Source: Adlercreutzia murintestinalis
GTDB taxonomy: Bacteria > Actinomycetota > Coriobacteriia > Coriobacteriales > Eggerthellaceae
Direction of reading: 5' to 3'
Assembly (NCBI RefSeq): GCF_943192905.1
Contig: NZ_CALPCC010000003.1
Coordinates: forward strand, 61,688 to 125,687
Length of the DNA stretch: 64,000 bases
Shown one piece after another: positions 1-8,394 of this stretch. The notes beneath the pieces were generated by a model. That model saw only the letters and a program-made list of their open reading frames with translations. It had not been told where the DNA came from and did not search any database. The first letter of the stretch is position 1; each line of letters begins with the position of its first letter. The position numbers and the translations under genes are program-made.

Positions 1-83
1 TTGCGCTTGGCGCTCGGGGTCTCTTTCTTCATGCGCGCTGCCGATAATGAATTCCAGAGAGGCGCAGGCGATCGGACTGCGTC

Positions 84-251
84 ATGGCAAGCGAACTGGA
101 AGAGGTGGTCGAGATGGCAACTGAAGAGAAGATCGGTCAGACCGAGGTATTCGACTCTTTCGAGTCGAACGTGCAGAACAAGATCTCAGAGCCGAAGGCG
201 AAGGCGCAAGAAGCAGTAGCCGAGAAGGTGCGCGCTACTGAAGGCAAGTAA
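84..251 (+). CDS. small acidic helical protein, hypothetical
   Basis: A 55-codon frame that opens after in-frame stops at 45-50 and closes at TAA 249-251. A shorter version could start at ATG 114. The product is rich in Glu, Lys, Ala and Gln with a few Val/Phe, so it is probably one or two amphipathic helices; it has no Cys, signal peptide or membrane segment. I recognise no family. A strong intrinsic terminator begins 25 bp after the stop, which supports a real transcript ending here. The gene may be the tail of an operon that starts outside the window. Codon use is ordinary but the frame is too short for that to weigh much. Confidence 0.42.
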   Translation: MASELEEVVEMATEEKIGQTEVFDSFESNVQNKISEPKAKAQEAVAEKVRATEGK

Positions 252-275
252 GCGCTTGCATTCGAGAGACGCTTG

Positions 276-311
276 AAAAGAGCCCGTAGTCGGATGGCTG
301 CGGGCTCTTTT
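276..311 (+). terminator. intrinsic terminator
   Basis: Perfect 11-bp stem: AAAAGAGCCCG at 276-286 pairs with CGGGCTCTTTT at 301-311, and the inner TAG/CTG bases may extend it. The run of T at the 3' arm makes this a typical rho-independent terminator for the small ORF upstream. Confidence 0.78.
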
Positions 312-526
312 CATATGCGCGATCGATCCCCTCGCGCAAGATCGGACACGCTTAAAACCGTGCTCATAGTGGTGGTGTGGATGATAACATCGCCTATTCT
401 GCTTATACTTCTCTGGAGAGCGTTCTCATAAGGCCCTTTGCGCAGGCGCAATCGCTTTCGCAGGGAAGAGGGAAGGAGGGCGCATTCGCTTTTCATGGTT
501 CGTGGTTCGAGTGGAAAGGAGCCTCC

Positions 527-1447
527 ATGCTCTTCACGCTTCTCTCATCGGTGTCCTTCATTGCTTTTGTGGTGCTCGTTGTCGTTGCGGTGGGGATCCT
601 CGTTGCGGGTATCTATGTGGTTCCGCAGCAAAGCGTCTATATCATTGAGCGCTTCGGCAAGTTCCACCGGCTTGCCGATCCCGGCATTCACGTGAAGATA
701 CCTCTGGTTGATCGCATTGCGACGAAGGTGTCCATGCGCATCCATCAGATGGATCAATCCGTGACCACCAAGACGGTCGACAACGTGTTCGTGAACCTGA
801 ATGTATCGGTGCAGTATCGCGTTGACGAAAAGAACATCGCGGCATCGTTTTATGAGCTGAGCAGCCCCGAGACGCAGATCCGTGCGTATGTGGAGGACAA
901 TATCCGCAATGCGGTGCCCACGCTCACCCTTGATGACGCCTTCGTGCAGAAGGACAAGATCGCCAACGATGTCGAGGATACCCTGCGCGCCTCCATGAGC
1001 CAGTTCGGTTTCGTCATCATCCGCACGCTCATAACCGATATCGAGCCGGATGCGGCCGTGCGTGATGCTATGAACTCCATCAACGAGAGTCAGCGCCGCA
1101 AGGAGGCGGCACGTGAGCTGGCCGAGGCCGATAAGATCACGGTGGTGGTGAAAGCCGAGGCGGAAGCTGAGCAAGCGAAGCTGCATGGTGTGGGCATCGC
1201 CAATCAGCGCAAGGCCATCGTGGATGGTTTGCATCGCAGCTTCGAAGAGTTGAAGCAAGACGGCATGACGGAAAGCGAGATCATGTCCATCATCTTGACT
1301 GAGCAATACCTGGATGTGCTGAGCCGCTTCGCGGACAGCCCGAACATGAAGGTGCTTATGATGCCCTCGGATATTGGTGCGGTAGGGGAGATGCAGCAGA
1401 GCATCATCGCCAGCATCGAGGCCACCAATGCCTCGTGCGGACGCTAA
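527..1447 (+). CDS. SPFH/stomatin-like membrane protein
   Basis: 306-residue member of the stomatin/prohibitin (SPFH, band 7) family, nearest in layout to paraslipin/QmcA. It has one hydrophobic N-terminal anchor (about residues 5-30) followed by the family signature around RFGKFHRL and PGIHVKIP, the SPFH domain to about residue 200, then an Ala/Glu-rich coiled-coil stretch containing AEAEAEQAK. Family members oligomerise at the membrane and scaffold proteases or microdomains; no catalytic activity is expected. I start at ATG 527 because GGAAAGGAG sits at 513-521; the frame is open upstream to 377, but that extension is not hydrophobic and has no RBS. No NfeD partner gene is adjacent. The gene stands alone. 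Confidence 0.88.
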   Translation: MLFTLLSSVSFIAFVVLVVVAVGILVAGIYVVPQQSVYIIERFGKFHRLADPGIHVKIPLVDRIATKVSMRIHQMDQSVTTKTVDNVFVNLNVSVQYRVDEKNIAASFYELSSPETQIRAYVEDNIRNAVPTLTLDDAFVQKDKIANDVEDTLRASMSQFGFVIIRTLITDIEPDAAVRDAMNSINESQRRKEAARELAEADKITVVVKAEAEAEQAKLHGVGIANQRKAIVDGLHRSFEELKQDGMTESEIMSIILTEQYLDVLSRFADSPNMKVLMMPSDIGAVGEMQQSIIASIEATNASCGR

Positions 1448-1658
1448 GGCTTGATGCATCGGGCGAGCAGCCGACCAACTACGGGCAGAGATCGTCTTCT
1501 GCAAAGCTTCGATGCGGGCAGCGCACCTTCGGTAGAGGCGCAAGGGGCGCGATCAGGTCGCCAATTGCTGATCAGGAAAGAAAGCCCGCGCGCCCTTTCT
1601 GCTTTCAGATCTATCGCTTTCGTTTGTCAGGTGCGGATGCGACGTATCACTGCGCGCA

Positions 1659-2474
1659 TCAGATGGCGAGTGAGAGCCCATCTTGCGCGACCTTTACGCG
1701 TCCCTCGTAGCGTTCAAGATAGTCAACCAGCTCAGCGTGGGTGATGGGCTCGTCGTAGTGCATGCAAAGATGTGTGAGGTAAGTGGTTCCAGCATCAAGG
1801 GAGAGACCCTCGGCGATGCATTCTTGGATGGAATGATGATCGTTCGGATTCCAGTTGTTATTCCAGAACGTGGCATCCATGGCTAAGATGTCAACTCCGC
1901 GGATGCGCTCGGCGGTTTCGGAAGGCAAAGGCCCGGTATCCGAGGCGTAGAACAGGCGCGTCGTGTCCGTCTCTATCAAGTAGCCGTACGTGCCCGGCGC
2001 GTGCGTGACGGGCAGTGCTGTGTAGCGCACTCCGTCAAAGACATGCTCATCGAACGGCTCGATCTGCTCGCAGTCCAAGCAATAGCCCATGTAGTGGAAT
2101 TCGGCCAAGATGCCCTGCAGCGCCTCAGGTGAGGCACCCACGGGCAGTGGTGCGCCCTTGCGTACGAGCTGCACGAGGTACTCGTATTCCCCCAGGCCGC
2201 CAATGTGGTCGAAGTGGCAGTGGGTGAACAGGATCTCGTCAACATGGCGCACCCCTTCGCGCAGAAGCTGATGGCGCGCATCAGGTGGCGTGTCGATCAC
2301 GAGCGTGGGCGTATCCGCTTCGGGTAATCCCGACCGGCGCACCATCACACCGCAATCGCCCCGTGCAAGCTGCGGGTTCGCCCGCGCTTCGGTGCAGGCC
2401 GGACAATCGCAGAAGAACGAGGGCACGCCGCAGCCAGCGGCGGTGCCCATGAACGTGAAAAGATGGTCTGCCAT
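1659..2474 (-). CDS. PhnP-like metallo-beta-lactamase fold phosphodiesterase
   Basis: 271-residue MBL-fold hydrolase. The N-terminus reads FMGTAAGCGVPSF followed by a Cys cluster (CDCPACTEAR, about 22-31), which is the zinc-binding insertion typical of the PhnP/phosphoribosyl cyclic phosphodiesterase subfamily. The metal-binding motif THCHFDHIGG lies at about 84-93, a later metal ligand region is SDTG near 180, and the C-terminal His is in THLCMHYD. PhnP opens 5-phosphoribosyl 1,2-cyclic phosphate in phosphonate breakdown, but no phn genes are present here, so the substrate is unknown. RBS AAGGAGG precedes ATG 2474. The gene is divergent from the Mo operon and may share its control region. 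The 211 bp between it and the SPFH gene hold only a weak GAAAG/CTTTC stem around 1576-1606. Confidence 0.85.
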   Translation of the reverse strand: MADHLFTFMGTAAGCGVPSFFCDCPACTEARANPQLARGDCGVMVRRSGLPEADTPTLVIDTPPDARHQLLREGVRHVDEILFTHCHFDHIGGLGEYEYLVQLVRKGAPLPVGASPEALQGILAEFHYMGYCLDCEQIEPFDEHVFDGVRYTALPVTHAPGTYGYLIETDTTRLFYASDTGPLPSETAERIRGVDILAMDATFWNNNWNPNDHHSIQECIAEGLSLDAGTTYLTHLCMHYDEPITHAELVDYLERYEGRVKVAQDGLSLAI

Positions 2475-2494
2475 GGTTCCTCCTTTTATGCCCG

Positions 2495-2561
2495 ATTATA
2501 GCCGCAGATGGGAAAAGTGATGGCCCCTGTCTAGTATCGGGCGCGCTACGGTGGCTATAAT
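2495..2561. promoter_or_regulatory. divergent promoter region, MBL gene and Mo operon
   Basis: A minus-strand TATAAT (2500-2495) lies 21 bp before the MBL start and a plus-strand TATAAT (2556-2561) lies 75 bp before the Mo operon. Neither has a convincing -35 hexamer, which suggests that activators are needed. Confidence 0.5.
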
Positions 2562-2635
2562 GAGCGCAGCAAGCATACAGCGGGTGCTGCGCATCCGCTG
2601 CCGTGCTGTAAGAAACGAGGAGAAGAGGAAGGTCG

Positions 2636-5600
2636 ATGGCCGAGAAACCGAGCATTTTCGACGAAGGCGTAGAATGCATCAAATCGCTGTGCTATTTCTG
2701 CCATGCGAATTGCGGCGTCCTCGCTTACGTCAAAGATGGCGAAGTATTCAAGATCGAAGGCGATCCTGATTACTCCAGCCAGGGCGGTCTGTGCTGCCGC
2801 GGAACGAGCGCTCTGCTTCATGTGAACCATCCTGCTCGCGTCAACCATGCGCTCAAGCGCGTGGGCGAGAAAGGTGAGGGAAAATGGGAGCAGATCGATT
2901 ACGATCAGGCGATCCAAGAGGTTGCCGACAAGCTGAACCAGATCAAGGCGGAAAGCGGTGCTGAGGCTGTGGCGTCCGCTGGTGGCACCACGCGTACCGA
3001 TGACTGGGCACGCCGCCGCTTCTTGAATCAGTTCGGCACCCCGAATGGCTTCCACAATGCGCTTTTGTGCTGGATCCCGACCTTCATGGCCGAGACCTGC
3101 GTGGCCGGTTGGTCTCCATTCGAGACCGATCTGGGCGCGGCGCGTTCGCTGATCCTGTGGGGCATGAATCCGGCTGCATCCACGCTGGGCGGCATGCACG
3201 GCTACACCGATCTGAAGATGAACGGCATGAAGATGATCGTGGTGGATCCGCGCTACTCTGAGACCGCTTCGAAGGCCGATCTGTGGCTGCCGCTGCGACC
3301 AGGTTCTGATGCGGCGCTGGCAATGGCTATGCTGCACACCATCATCTTCGAGGGGCTCTACGACATCAACTTCGTGACCGAGTGGTGCGAGGGCTTCGAT
3401 GAGCTGCAAGACCACATGATCGACTACTCGCCCGAGTGGGCAGCGCCCATCACGTGGCTTGATTCCGAGCAGATCCGTGCTGCGGCGCGCATGTACGCCA
3501 TGAACAAGCCCGGCTGCATTCAGTGGGGCTGCACGTGGGACCAGAACGGCTCCACGTCCACCACGGCAAGCCATGCGCTGGCGCTCATCCGCGCCATCTG
3601 CGGCAACCTGGACATCCCGGGCGGCGACGGCATGCCCGGTCCGGCGCTCAACTTCCTGACCGACGAGGAACTGGAGCTCAACCAGCTGCTGCCCGAAGAG
3701 GTGAAGGCCAAGCAGATCGGTTCTGACAAGTTCAAGCTGACCAGCTGGCCGGGCTATCAGCTGATCTCCGATAACGCTATGCGCAAGTGGGGTAAGACGC
3801 TGCCGACCGAGTGGTTCTGCGAGGCTCATGGCCCGAGCGTCTTCAAGGCTATTCTGACCGGTGACCCGTATCAGATCCGCGCGCTGATCTGCAATGCCAC
3901 GAACCCCATCAACTCCTATGGCGATGCCAAGATGACGTTGGCTGCGCTCAAGAAGGTGGAGTTCTTGGTGGTGGTGGATTACTGGATGACGCCGACCGCT
4001 CTGCAGGCCGACTACGTGTTCCCGGCCGCAGGCGCGCTGGAGCGTCCGACCATCATCACGCACTATGGCGCCACCGACTCGCTCATGGGCGGCCGTCGCG
4101 CCATGCAGCCGAAATACGACCGCCACACCGACATGGTGTTCTGGCGCAAGCTGGGCTTGGCTTGCGGGCAGGATCCGGCCAACTGGCCTTGGGAGACCGA
4201 GGAAGAGGCATACTGGGCCGTTATCGAGCCTTTGGGATTGCCGATCAGCAACTACAACGAGTTCGTCGATCAGGTGCGCATGTACTTCCCACCGCTGCAC
4301 CAGACGAAGTACGTGCAAAATGGCGGCTTCTGGACGCCTTCGGGCAAAGTGGAGTGCAACAGCTCCATCTTGCGCACGCTGGGTTATTCGGGCATGCCCA
4401 TCTACACCGGCATGGCGGAAAGCGAACTGACCACGCCTGAGGTAGCCGAGGAATATCCCATCGTGCTCACCACCGGCGGCGGCTTCATGCCATATCACCA
4501 CTCCGAGCACTTCCAGATGCAGGGCATCCGCTACCTGTATCCCGATCCGTTCTTCTGCATCAATCCCAAGCTGGCTGAGAAGCTCAAGATCAAGAATGGC
4601 GATTGGTGCTGGATCGAGACGCGCCGCGGTCGCATCAAGATGCGCGCGGGCGTGGAAGAGATTGTGGATCCGCGCGTGGTCATGTGCCCGCGTGGTTGGT
4701 GGTTCCCTGAGCGCGACGGTGCGGCTGATCCGGATAACCCGTTCGGCTGCCTTGAGTCCAACGTGAACACGTTGACCTCGGTGGACGACTGGGATTGCGA
4801 CCCCATGGGCGGTTCCTGGAACAACCGTGGCCTGATGTGCAAGGTGTACAAGTGCGGCGATCTGGACGTGAAGTTCACGCACGATGACGCGCAGTTCTCC
4901 ATCCCGGGCTCTGCCAAAGAGCCGGGCATCCACATGACCTACTCCGAGATGAAGACATGCCGCGAGCCCATTCCGTTCGAGGCGCCCACGACCGACCGCG
5001 AGGTGCCGGAAGGCTACGTGTGGACGTGGCAGGACGACAGCATCTACCAGAAGGGCACCGGCTTCAAGCTGGATGACTCCGGCTGGCTGATCGACCCGAA
5101 GGACAAGTCCTACGTGGATGCCTACACCGGTTGGCGCTACGACGACAACCAGAAGTGCCTGGTGGACATCACTACGGGCAAGAAGTACACCCTCGAGCGT
5201 GAGGAGATCCCCGAGCTCGCAGGCATTCGCCTGTATCCCGGCGTTGAGACCGCGCCGTTCGAGATCGCCAGCGAATTGCTGGTGTGGGATGCCGCGAAGG
5301 GATACGCCACGTTCGCCGGCGCCAAGGGCGACGGCAAGATCTACAACCCGGATACCCAGTGGGTCATCGGCATCGAGGACAACGTCTATTACGACCAGTA
5401 TCGTGGCTACGCCTATGATCCGACCGACAACACGTTGGTCGATATGGAGAGCGGCGTGCGCTACACCATGGCCTATGAGCAGATAACCGGCAACGACGAG
5501 CTTCCGGTGAACACGGTGGCGGCTGAAGCTGAAGCGGCTGCGAGCACCGATGCGGCCGTTGAGGCTCACATCGAGGCCGATGAAGCAGCTGCTGAGTTGG

Positions 5601-5662
5601 CTGCCGAGGGCGACTACGCTGACGCTCAGGCTGCTGCTGAGGCTTCGAAGGAGGTTAACTAA
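2636..5662 (+). CDS. molybdopterin oxidoreductase catalytic subunit, Tat-less, with repeat-bearing C-terminus
   Basis: 1008-residue DMSO-reductase-superfamily protein (PsrA/PhsA/DmsA group). The N-terminus carries the [4Fe-4S] motif C19-x2-C22-x3-C26 with C53 or C54 as fourth ligand; C145 in ALLCW aligns with the expected Mo ligand of the second enzyme in this window. The molybdopterin domains run to about residue 760. There is no twin-arginine signal, so the enzyme should be cytoplasmic, unlike classical PsrA. From about 760 onward comes a long extension: two Tyr-rich units (816-861 and 908-953) share a W-I-x2-x-D ... Y-x-D-x-Y-x-G ... LVD ... G-x-[KR]-YT pattern, and an Ala/Glu-rich tail ends the protein. 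It is first in an operon with the ferredoxin and NrfD genes. RBS GAAGAGGAAGG precedes ATG 2636. The substrate is unknown; sulfur compounds, N- or S-oxides, or aromatic hydroxyls are all possible. Confidence 0.9.
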   Translation: MAEKPSIFDEGVECIKSLCYFCHANCGVLAYVKDGEVFKIEGDPDYSSQGGLCCRGTSALLHVNHPARVNHALKRVGEKGEGKWEQIDYDQAIQEVADKLNQIKAESGAEAVASAGGTTRTDDWARRRFLNQFGTPNGFHNALLCWIPTFMAETCVAGWSPFETDLGAARSLILWGMNPAASTLGGMHGYTDLKMNGMKMIVVDPRYSETASKADLWLPLRPGSDAALAMAMLHTIIFEGLYDINFVTEWCEGFDELQDHMIDYSPEWAAPITWLDSEQIRAAARMYAMNKPGCIQWGCTWDQNGSTSTTASHALALIRAICGNLDIPGGDGMPGPALNFLTDEELELNQLLPEEVKAKQIGSDKFKLTSWPGYQLISDNAMRKWGKTLPTEWFCEAHGPSVFKAILTGDPYQIRALICNATNPINSYGDAKMTLAALKKVEFLVVVDYWMTPTALQADYVFPAAGALERPTIITHYGATDSLMGGRRAMQPKYDRHTDMVFWRKLGLACGQDPANWPWETEEEAYWAVIEPLGLPISNYNEFVDQVRMYFPPLHQTKYVQNGGFWTPSGKVECNSSILRTLGYSGMPIYTGMAESELTTPEVAEEYPIVLTTGGGFMPYHHSEHFQMQGIRYLYPDPFFCINPKLAEKLKIKNGDWCWIETRRGRIKMRAGVEEIVDPRVVMCPRGWWFPERDGAADPDNPFGCLESNVNTLTSVDDWDCDPMGGSWNNRGLMCKVYKCGDLDVKFTHDDAQFSIPGSAKEPGIHMTYSEMKTCREPIPFEAPTTDREVPEGYVWTWQDDSIYQKGTGFKLDDSGWLIDPKDKSYVDAYTGWRYDDNQKCLVDITTGKKYTLEREEIPELAGIRLYPGVETAPFEIASELLVWDAAKGYATFAGAKGDGKIYNPDTQWVIGIEDNVYYDQYRGYAYDPTDNTLVDMESGVRYTMAYEQITGNDELPVNTVAAEAEAAASTDAAVEAHIEADEAAAELAAEGDYADAQAAAEASKEVN

Positions 5663-6243
5663 TGACGCGTTATTGCATGGTCATCGACCAGCGGCGCTGC
5701 ATCGGCTGCCAGTCTTGCACGGTGGCATGCCGCACCTGGAACGAGCTGCCGCTCGATATCGTCTACAATCCGGTGCTGACCGAAGGTGTGAAGGGCGAAT
5801 GGCCCAACGTGCACCGCAACTGGGTGCCGACGCTGTGCATGCACTGCGAGAAGCCGGCGTGCGTGCCGTGCTGCCCGACCGGGGCGAGCCAGCAGGATGC
5901 CGACGGCACCGTGTGGATCGACTACGATAAGTGTATGGCATGCTTGGCATGCGTGAACGCGTGCCCCTACGGCATGCGCGATCAGTCCAAGTTGCAGCCG
6001 CATCTGCATCGCTTCGTGCGGAAGTGCACCTTCTGCCGCGATCGCCGCAACACCGAGCCGGGTCGCGACCCGTACTGCGTGCAGACGTGCCATCAGAAGG
6101 CGCGCATCTTCGGTGATCTGGATGATCCCGAGTCAGAGGTTTCCAAGCTGATCGGCTCTGCCGAGACGTTCCGCCTGTTGGAGGACATGGGTACTGGTCC
6201 GCAAATCTATTACATTCCTGACCTTGGAGGTACGGCAAAATGA
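5662..6243 (+). CDS. four-cluster ferredoxin subunit (PsrB/DmsB-like)
   Basis: 193-residue electron-transfer subunit with four [4Fe-4S] cluster motifs: CIGCQSCTVAC near the N-terminus, CMHCEKPACVPCCP (about 54-67), CMACLACVNACP (about 92-103), and CTFC ... YCVQTC further on. In this family the clusters form a wire between the membrane quinol site of the NrfD subunit and the [4Fe-4S] cluster of the Mo subunit. There is no Tat signal, which agrees with a cytoplasmic catalytic subunit. The ATG overlaps the upstream stop by one base (TAATG), indicating translational coupling. Length is normal for the family. Confidence 0.93.
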   Translation: MTRYCMVIDQRRCIGCQSCTVACRTWNELPLDIVYNPVLTEGVKGEWPNVHRNWVPTLCMHCEKPACVPCCPTGASQQDADGTVWIDYDKCMACLACVNACPYGMRDQSKLQPHLHRFVRKCTFCRDRRNTEPGRDPYCVQTCHQKARIFGDLDDPESEVSKLIGSAETFRLLEDMGTGPQIYYIPDLGGTAK

Positions 6244-7241
6244 GACATCACTTTTGGAAATGGCCGATACCCGTCTATCTGTTCCTCGGCGGTCTCGGCG
6301 GCGGTATCTTTTGCCTTGCCGCTATCCTTACGCTGTTCGTGTTTCCCGGAGTGGAAGCGGTGCCGCAGGCGCTGGCATGGCCGGGCTTCATCTCCATCCT
6401 CTGCCTTGGCTTCGGCTGCTTGATGTTGGTGGCCGACCTGGGTCAGCCCATGGTGTTCTATCGTGCGTTCGTGAAGAGCACCAGCGTGCTGGCTTGGGGT
6501 GCTCGCCTACTGACGGTATGCATGATCTTCGGTCTGCTGTGGTTCGTGAGCTACATTCCGTGGGAATGGTTCAGGCCCATCGCTGACTTCTTCGTGTTCT
6601 TCCGTCCGCTCAACATTGCCATCGCAGGCATTGCTGGCACGTGCATCATGCTGTATACCGGCATCTTCCTGTCCACCTTGAAAGCCCATGCCTTCTGGGC
6701 AACGCCGGCACTGCCGGTGCTGTTCACCATCTCGGCGCTCTCAACCGCCTGTGCGGCCATCGCGCTCTCCATCGGTTGGTGGCCGGCGGATACCTCCATC
6801 CAGAGCGCTGCGGGTCTGGCGGTTCTTGAGTACTCCGCGGAGGCAAGCCATATCCTGCATCTGGTGGATGTCATCTTGGTGGTATGCGAGATCGTGGTGC
6901 TGCTGGTCATGGTGCTCTCCTTCCTGGGCGCGGGCAACAAGACGGCGAACAAAGTGGGGCACAAATGGGTGCACGGTTCCTACGCGCTAGCGTTCTGGGG
7001 CGGCATGATGGTGATGGGCTTGGGGCTGCCCGAGTTCATGTATATCTTCATGGACGGTACGGTCGCGTCAACGACTATCGCTCCCATCCTGGTGCTCTGT
7101 GGTGGCTGCTTGCTGCGCTTCATGGTCGTGAACAGCGACGAGCGCGCTCCGCTGCCTGGTGAGGACCAGTTCTTCGAGAAGCTGCCGCCGCGCGATGCGG
7201 AGTTCATCACGAAGTGGACGTACGGCGAGAACATCTACTAA
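6240..7241 (+). CDS. NrfD/PsrC-type membrane anchor subunit
   Basis: 333-residue polytopic membrane protein with about eight to nine hydrophobic helices, beginning with HHFWKWPIPVYLFLGGLGGG, the usual NrfD opening. NrfD/PsrC proteins bind quinone or quinol without heme and pass electrons to the four-cluster ferredoxin. It overlaps the ferredoxin gene by 4 bp (ATGA), so the three subunits should be made together. It is followed 49 bp later by a perfect hairpin that probably ends the operon. The family is secure; the direction of electron flow is inferred. Confidence 0.92.
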   Translation: MRHHFWKWPIPVYLFLGGLGGGIFCLAAILTLFVFPGVEAVPQALAWPGFISILCLGFGCLMLVADLGQPMVFYRAFVKSTSVLAWGARLLTVCMIFGLLWFVSYIPWEWFRPIADFFVFFRPLNIAIAGIAGTCIMLYTGIFLSTLKAHAFWATPALPVLFTISALSTACAAIALSIGWWPADTSIQSAAGLAVLEYSAEASHILHLVDVILVVCEIVVLLVMVLSFLGAGNKTANKVGHKWVHGSYALAFWGGMMVMGLGLPEFMYIFMDGTVASTTIAPILVLCGGCLLRFMVVNSDERAPLPGEDQFFEKLPPRDAEFITKWTYGENIY

Positions 7242-7290
7242 GCGCTGTGTTTCTTTCGGGTGCGCCAATCGCCTGGAAGAGTGAGTTATT

Positions 7291-7319
7291 ATGAAGGAAG
7301 GGCCTCGCCCTTCCTTCAT
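7291..7319 (+). terminator. perfect 13-bp hairpin after the NrfD gene
   Basis: ATGAAGGAAGGGC (7291-7303) pairs perfectly with GCCCTTCCTTCAT (7307-7319) around a CTC loop. No T-run follows, so it may be a terminator, a transcript-stabilising stem or a partial attenuator before the next gene. Its presence argues against starting the next CDS at ATG 7291 or 7318. Confidence 0.65.
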
Positions 7320-7335
7320 GCTATCAGGAGGCTTC

Positions 7336-8388
7336 GTGGAGGATTTCGTATTCATAGATGCGCTCAGCGGGGATGCTATCGGGCTGACCTATGCGGGCGG
7401 CGACGCGACGATGCAGCGCGGAGATGGCACGCTGCCGGCATGCACATCGGTCTTTTTCCCTGGCTGCTCGTTTCTCAACTATGCCATGCCGCTGGTATCG
7501 GCGGTCTATGACACGCTGGTGGATGCCGGGCAAGTGGACGGCATATCGGTGTTGTGCTGCGGCAAGATATTGAGCTACGAACCCAATGGCGAGTCGGTGC
7601 GCGCGGCTTTTGAGGAAGAACTGTGTGACGCGGTGGCGGCATCGGGCATCCAGCGTTTTGTCTGCGCGTGCCCAAACTGCGTCAAAGCGCTTCGCGAGGC
7701 GTTCGCGTCGGATGCGCGGACGGCTCACGTAGAGATAGCGGTGCTGCCGCACGTGCTGGCTGATCTAGGATATCGTCTCGAGAAGGACACCTGTGCCCTT
7801 CTGGTGAAAGGCGATGCGGACGCGCCGGTGCTCTTCTGCACGCACGATTCGTGTCCTGACCGTGAGTACGGTGACTTCGCCCGGGGATTGCGGGCGCTCA
7901 TGCCCGATGAGCTGTGGAAGGATCCTATGCACTGTCGGCGTCGTTCGATCTGCTGTGGGTCGCTGCCGCGCGCGGCGGGCAAGTTCGAGCAAGCCGATCG
8001 CTGTGCGGATCGCAACGGCCAAGAGGCGCTCGAGATAGGCGCCGATGCCATCATCACGGCCTGCGTAAGCTGCGATTTCCAGCTCAATATCGCCCAAAGG
8101 CATCTGCCGTGCGTGCATTATCTTGAGATGCTGTACGCGTGGCGCATCGATTGGCGGGCTGCGGCAGGCTGGATGAAGTTGCGCTTTTTGTTCAACGGAA
8201 CACTCGGTGCTCTTGAGAAGGGTGCGGGAGAGCGCGCGTTCGCCGGCGTTGGTGCGCCCGTAGGCGCGCCGCCAGCAACCATCGCCGATACGGTCGTAGG
8301 GGAGCACGAGCCGGAACTCTCAGAGGCGGATCGCCTTTCCGCGTCGGATGCTGCTCTGAGCAACCGCAACACCTGCGAGATGGATTGA
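7336..8388 (+). CDS. CCG-domain Fe-S protein (HdrB/GlpC-like)
   Basis: 350 residues with two cysteine-rich CCG-type domains as found in heterodisulfide reductase subunit B, LutA and GlpC. The first domain has FFPGC (about 40-44), CCGK (74-77) and CACPNC (110-115). The second has CTHDSCPDRE, CRRRSICCG and CVSCDF. Such domains bind noncubane or [4Fe-4S] clusters and often handle disulfides or act as electron carriers. I choose GTG 7336 because AGGAGG lies at 7326-7331, while the upstream ATGs sit inside the hairpin. The last 50 residues are low in motifs. It begins the six-gene Mo/radical SAM cluster, 7 bp before the next Mo enzyme. The partner and substrate are unknown. Confidence 0.8.
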   Translation: MEDFVFIDALSGDAIGLTYAGGDATMQRGDGTLPACTSVFFPGCSFLNYAMPLVSAVYDTLVDAGQVDGISVLCCGKILSYEPNGESVRAAFEEELCDAVAASGIQRFVCACPNCVKALREAFASDARTAHVEIAVLPHVLADLGYRLEKDTCALLVKGDADAPVLFCTHDSCPDREYGDFARGLRALMPDELWKDPMHCRRRSICCGSLPRAAGKFEQADRCADRNGQEALEIGADAIITACVSCDFQLNIAQRHLPCVHYLEMLYAWRIDWRAAAGWMKLRFLFNGTLGALEKGAGERAFAGVGAPVGAPPATIADTVVGEHEPELSEADRLSASDAALSNRNTCEMD

Positions 8389-8394
8389 GGGCAG

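Noticed and set aside
2555..5569. A 1004-codon open frame on the minus strand across the Mo subunit
   Set aside because: It is the antisense mirror of a GC-rich gene; the composition is His/Arg/Leu-rich, with no family and no RBS. The plus-strand gene explains the open frame.
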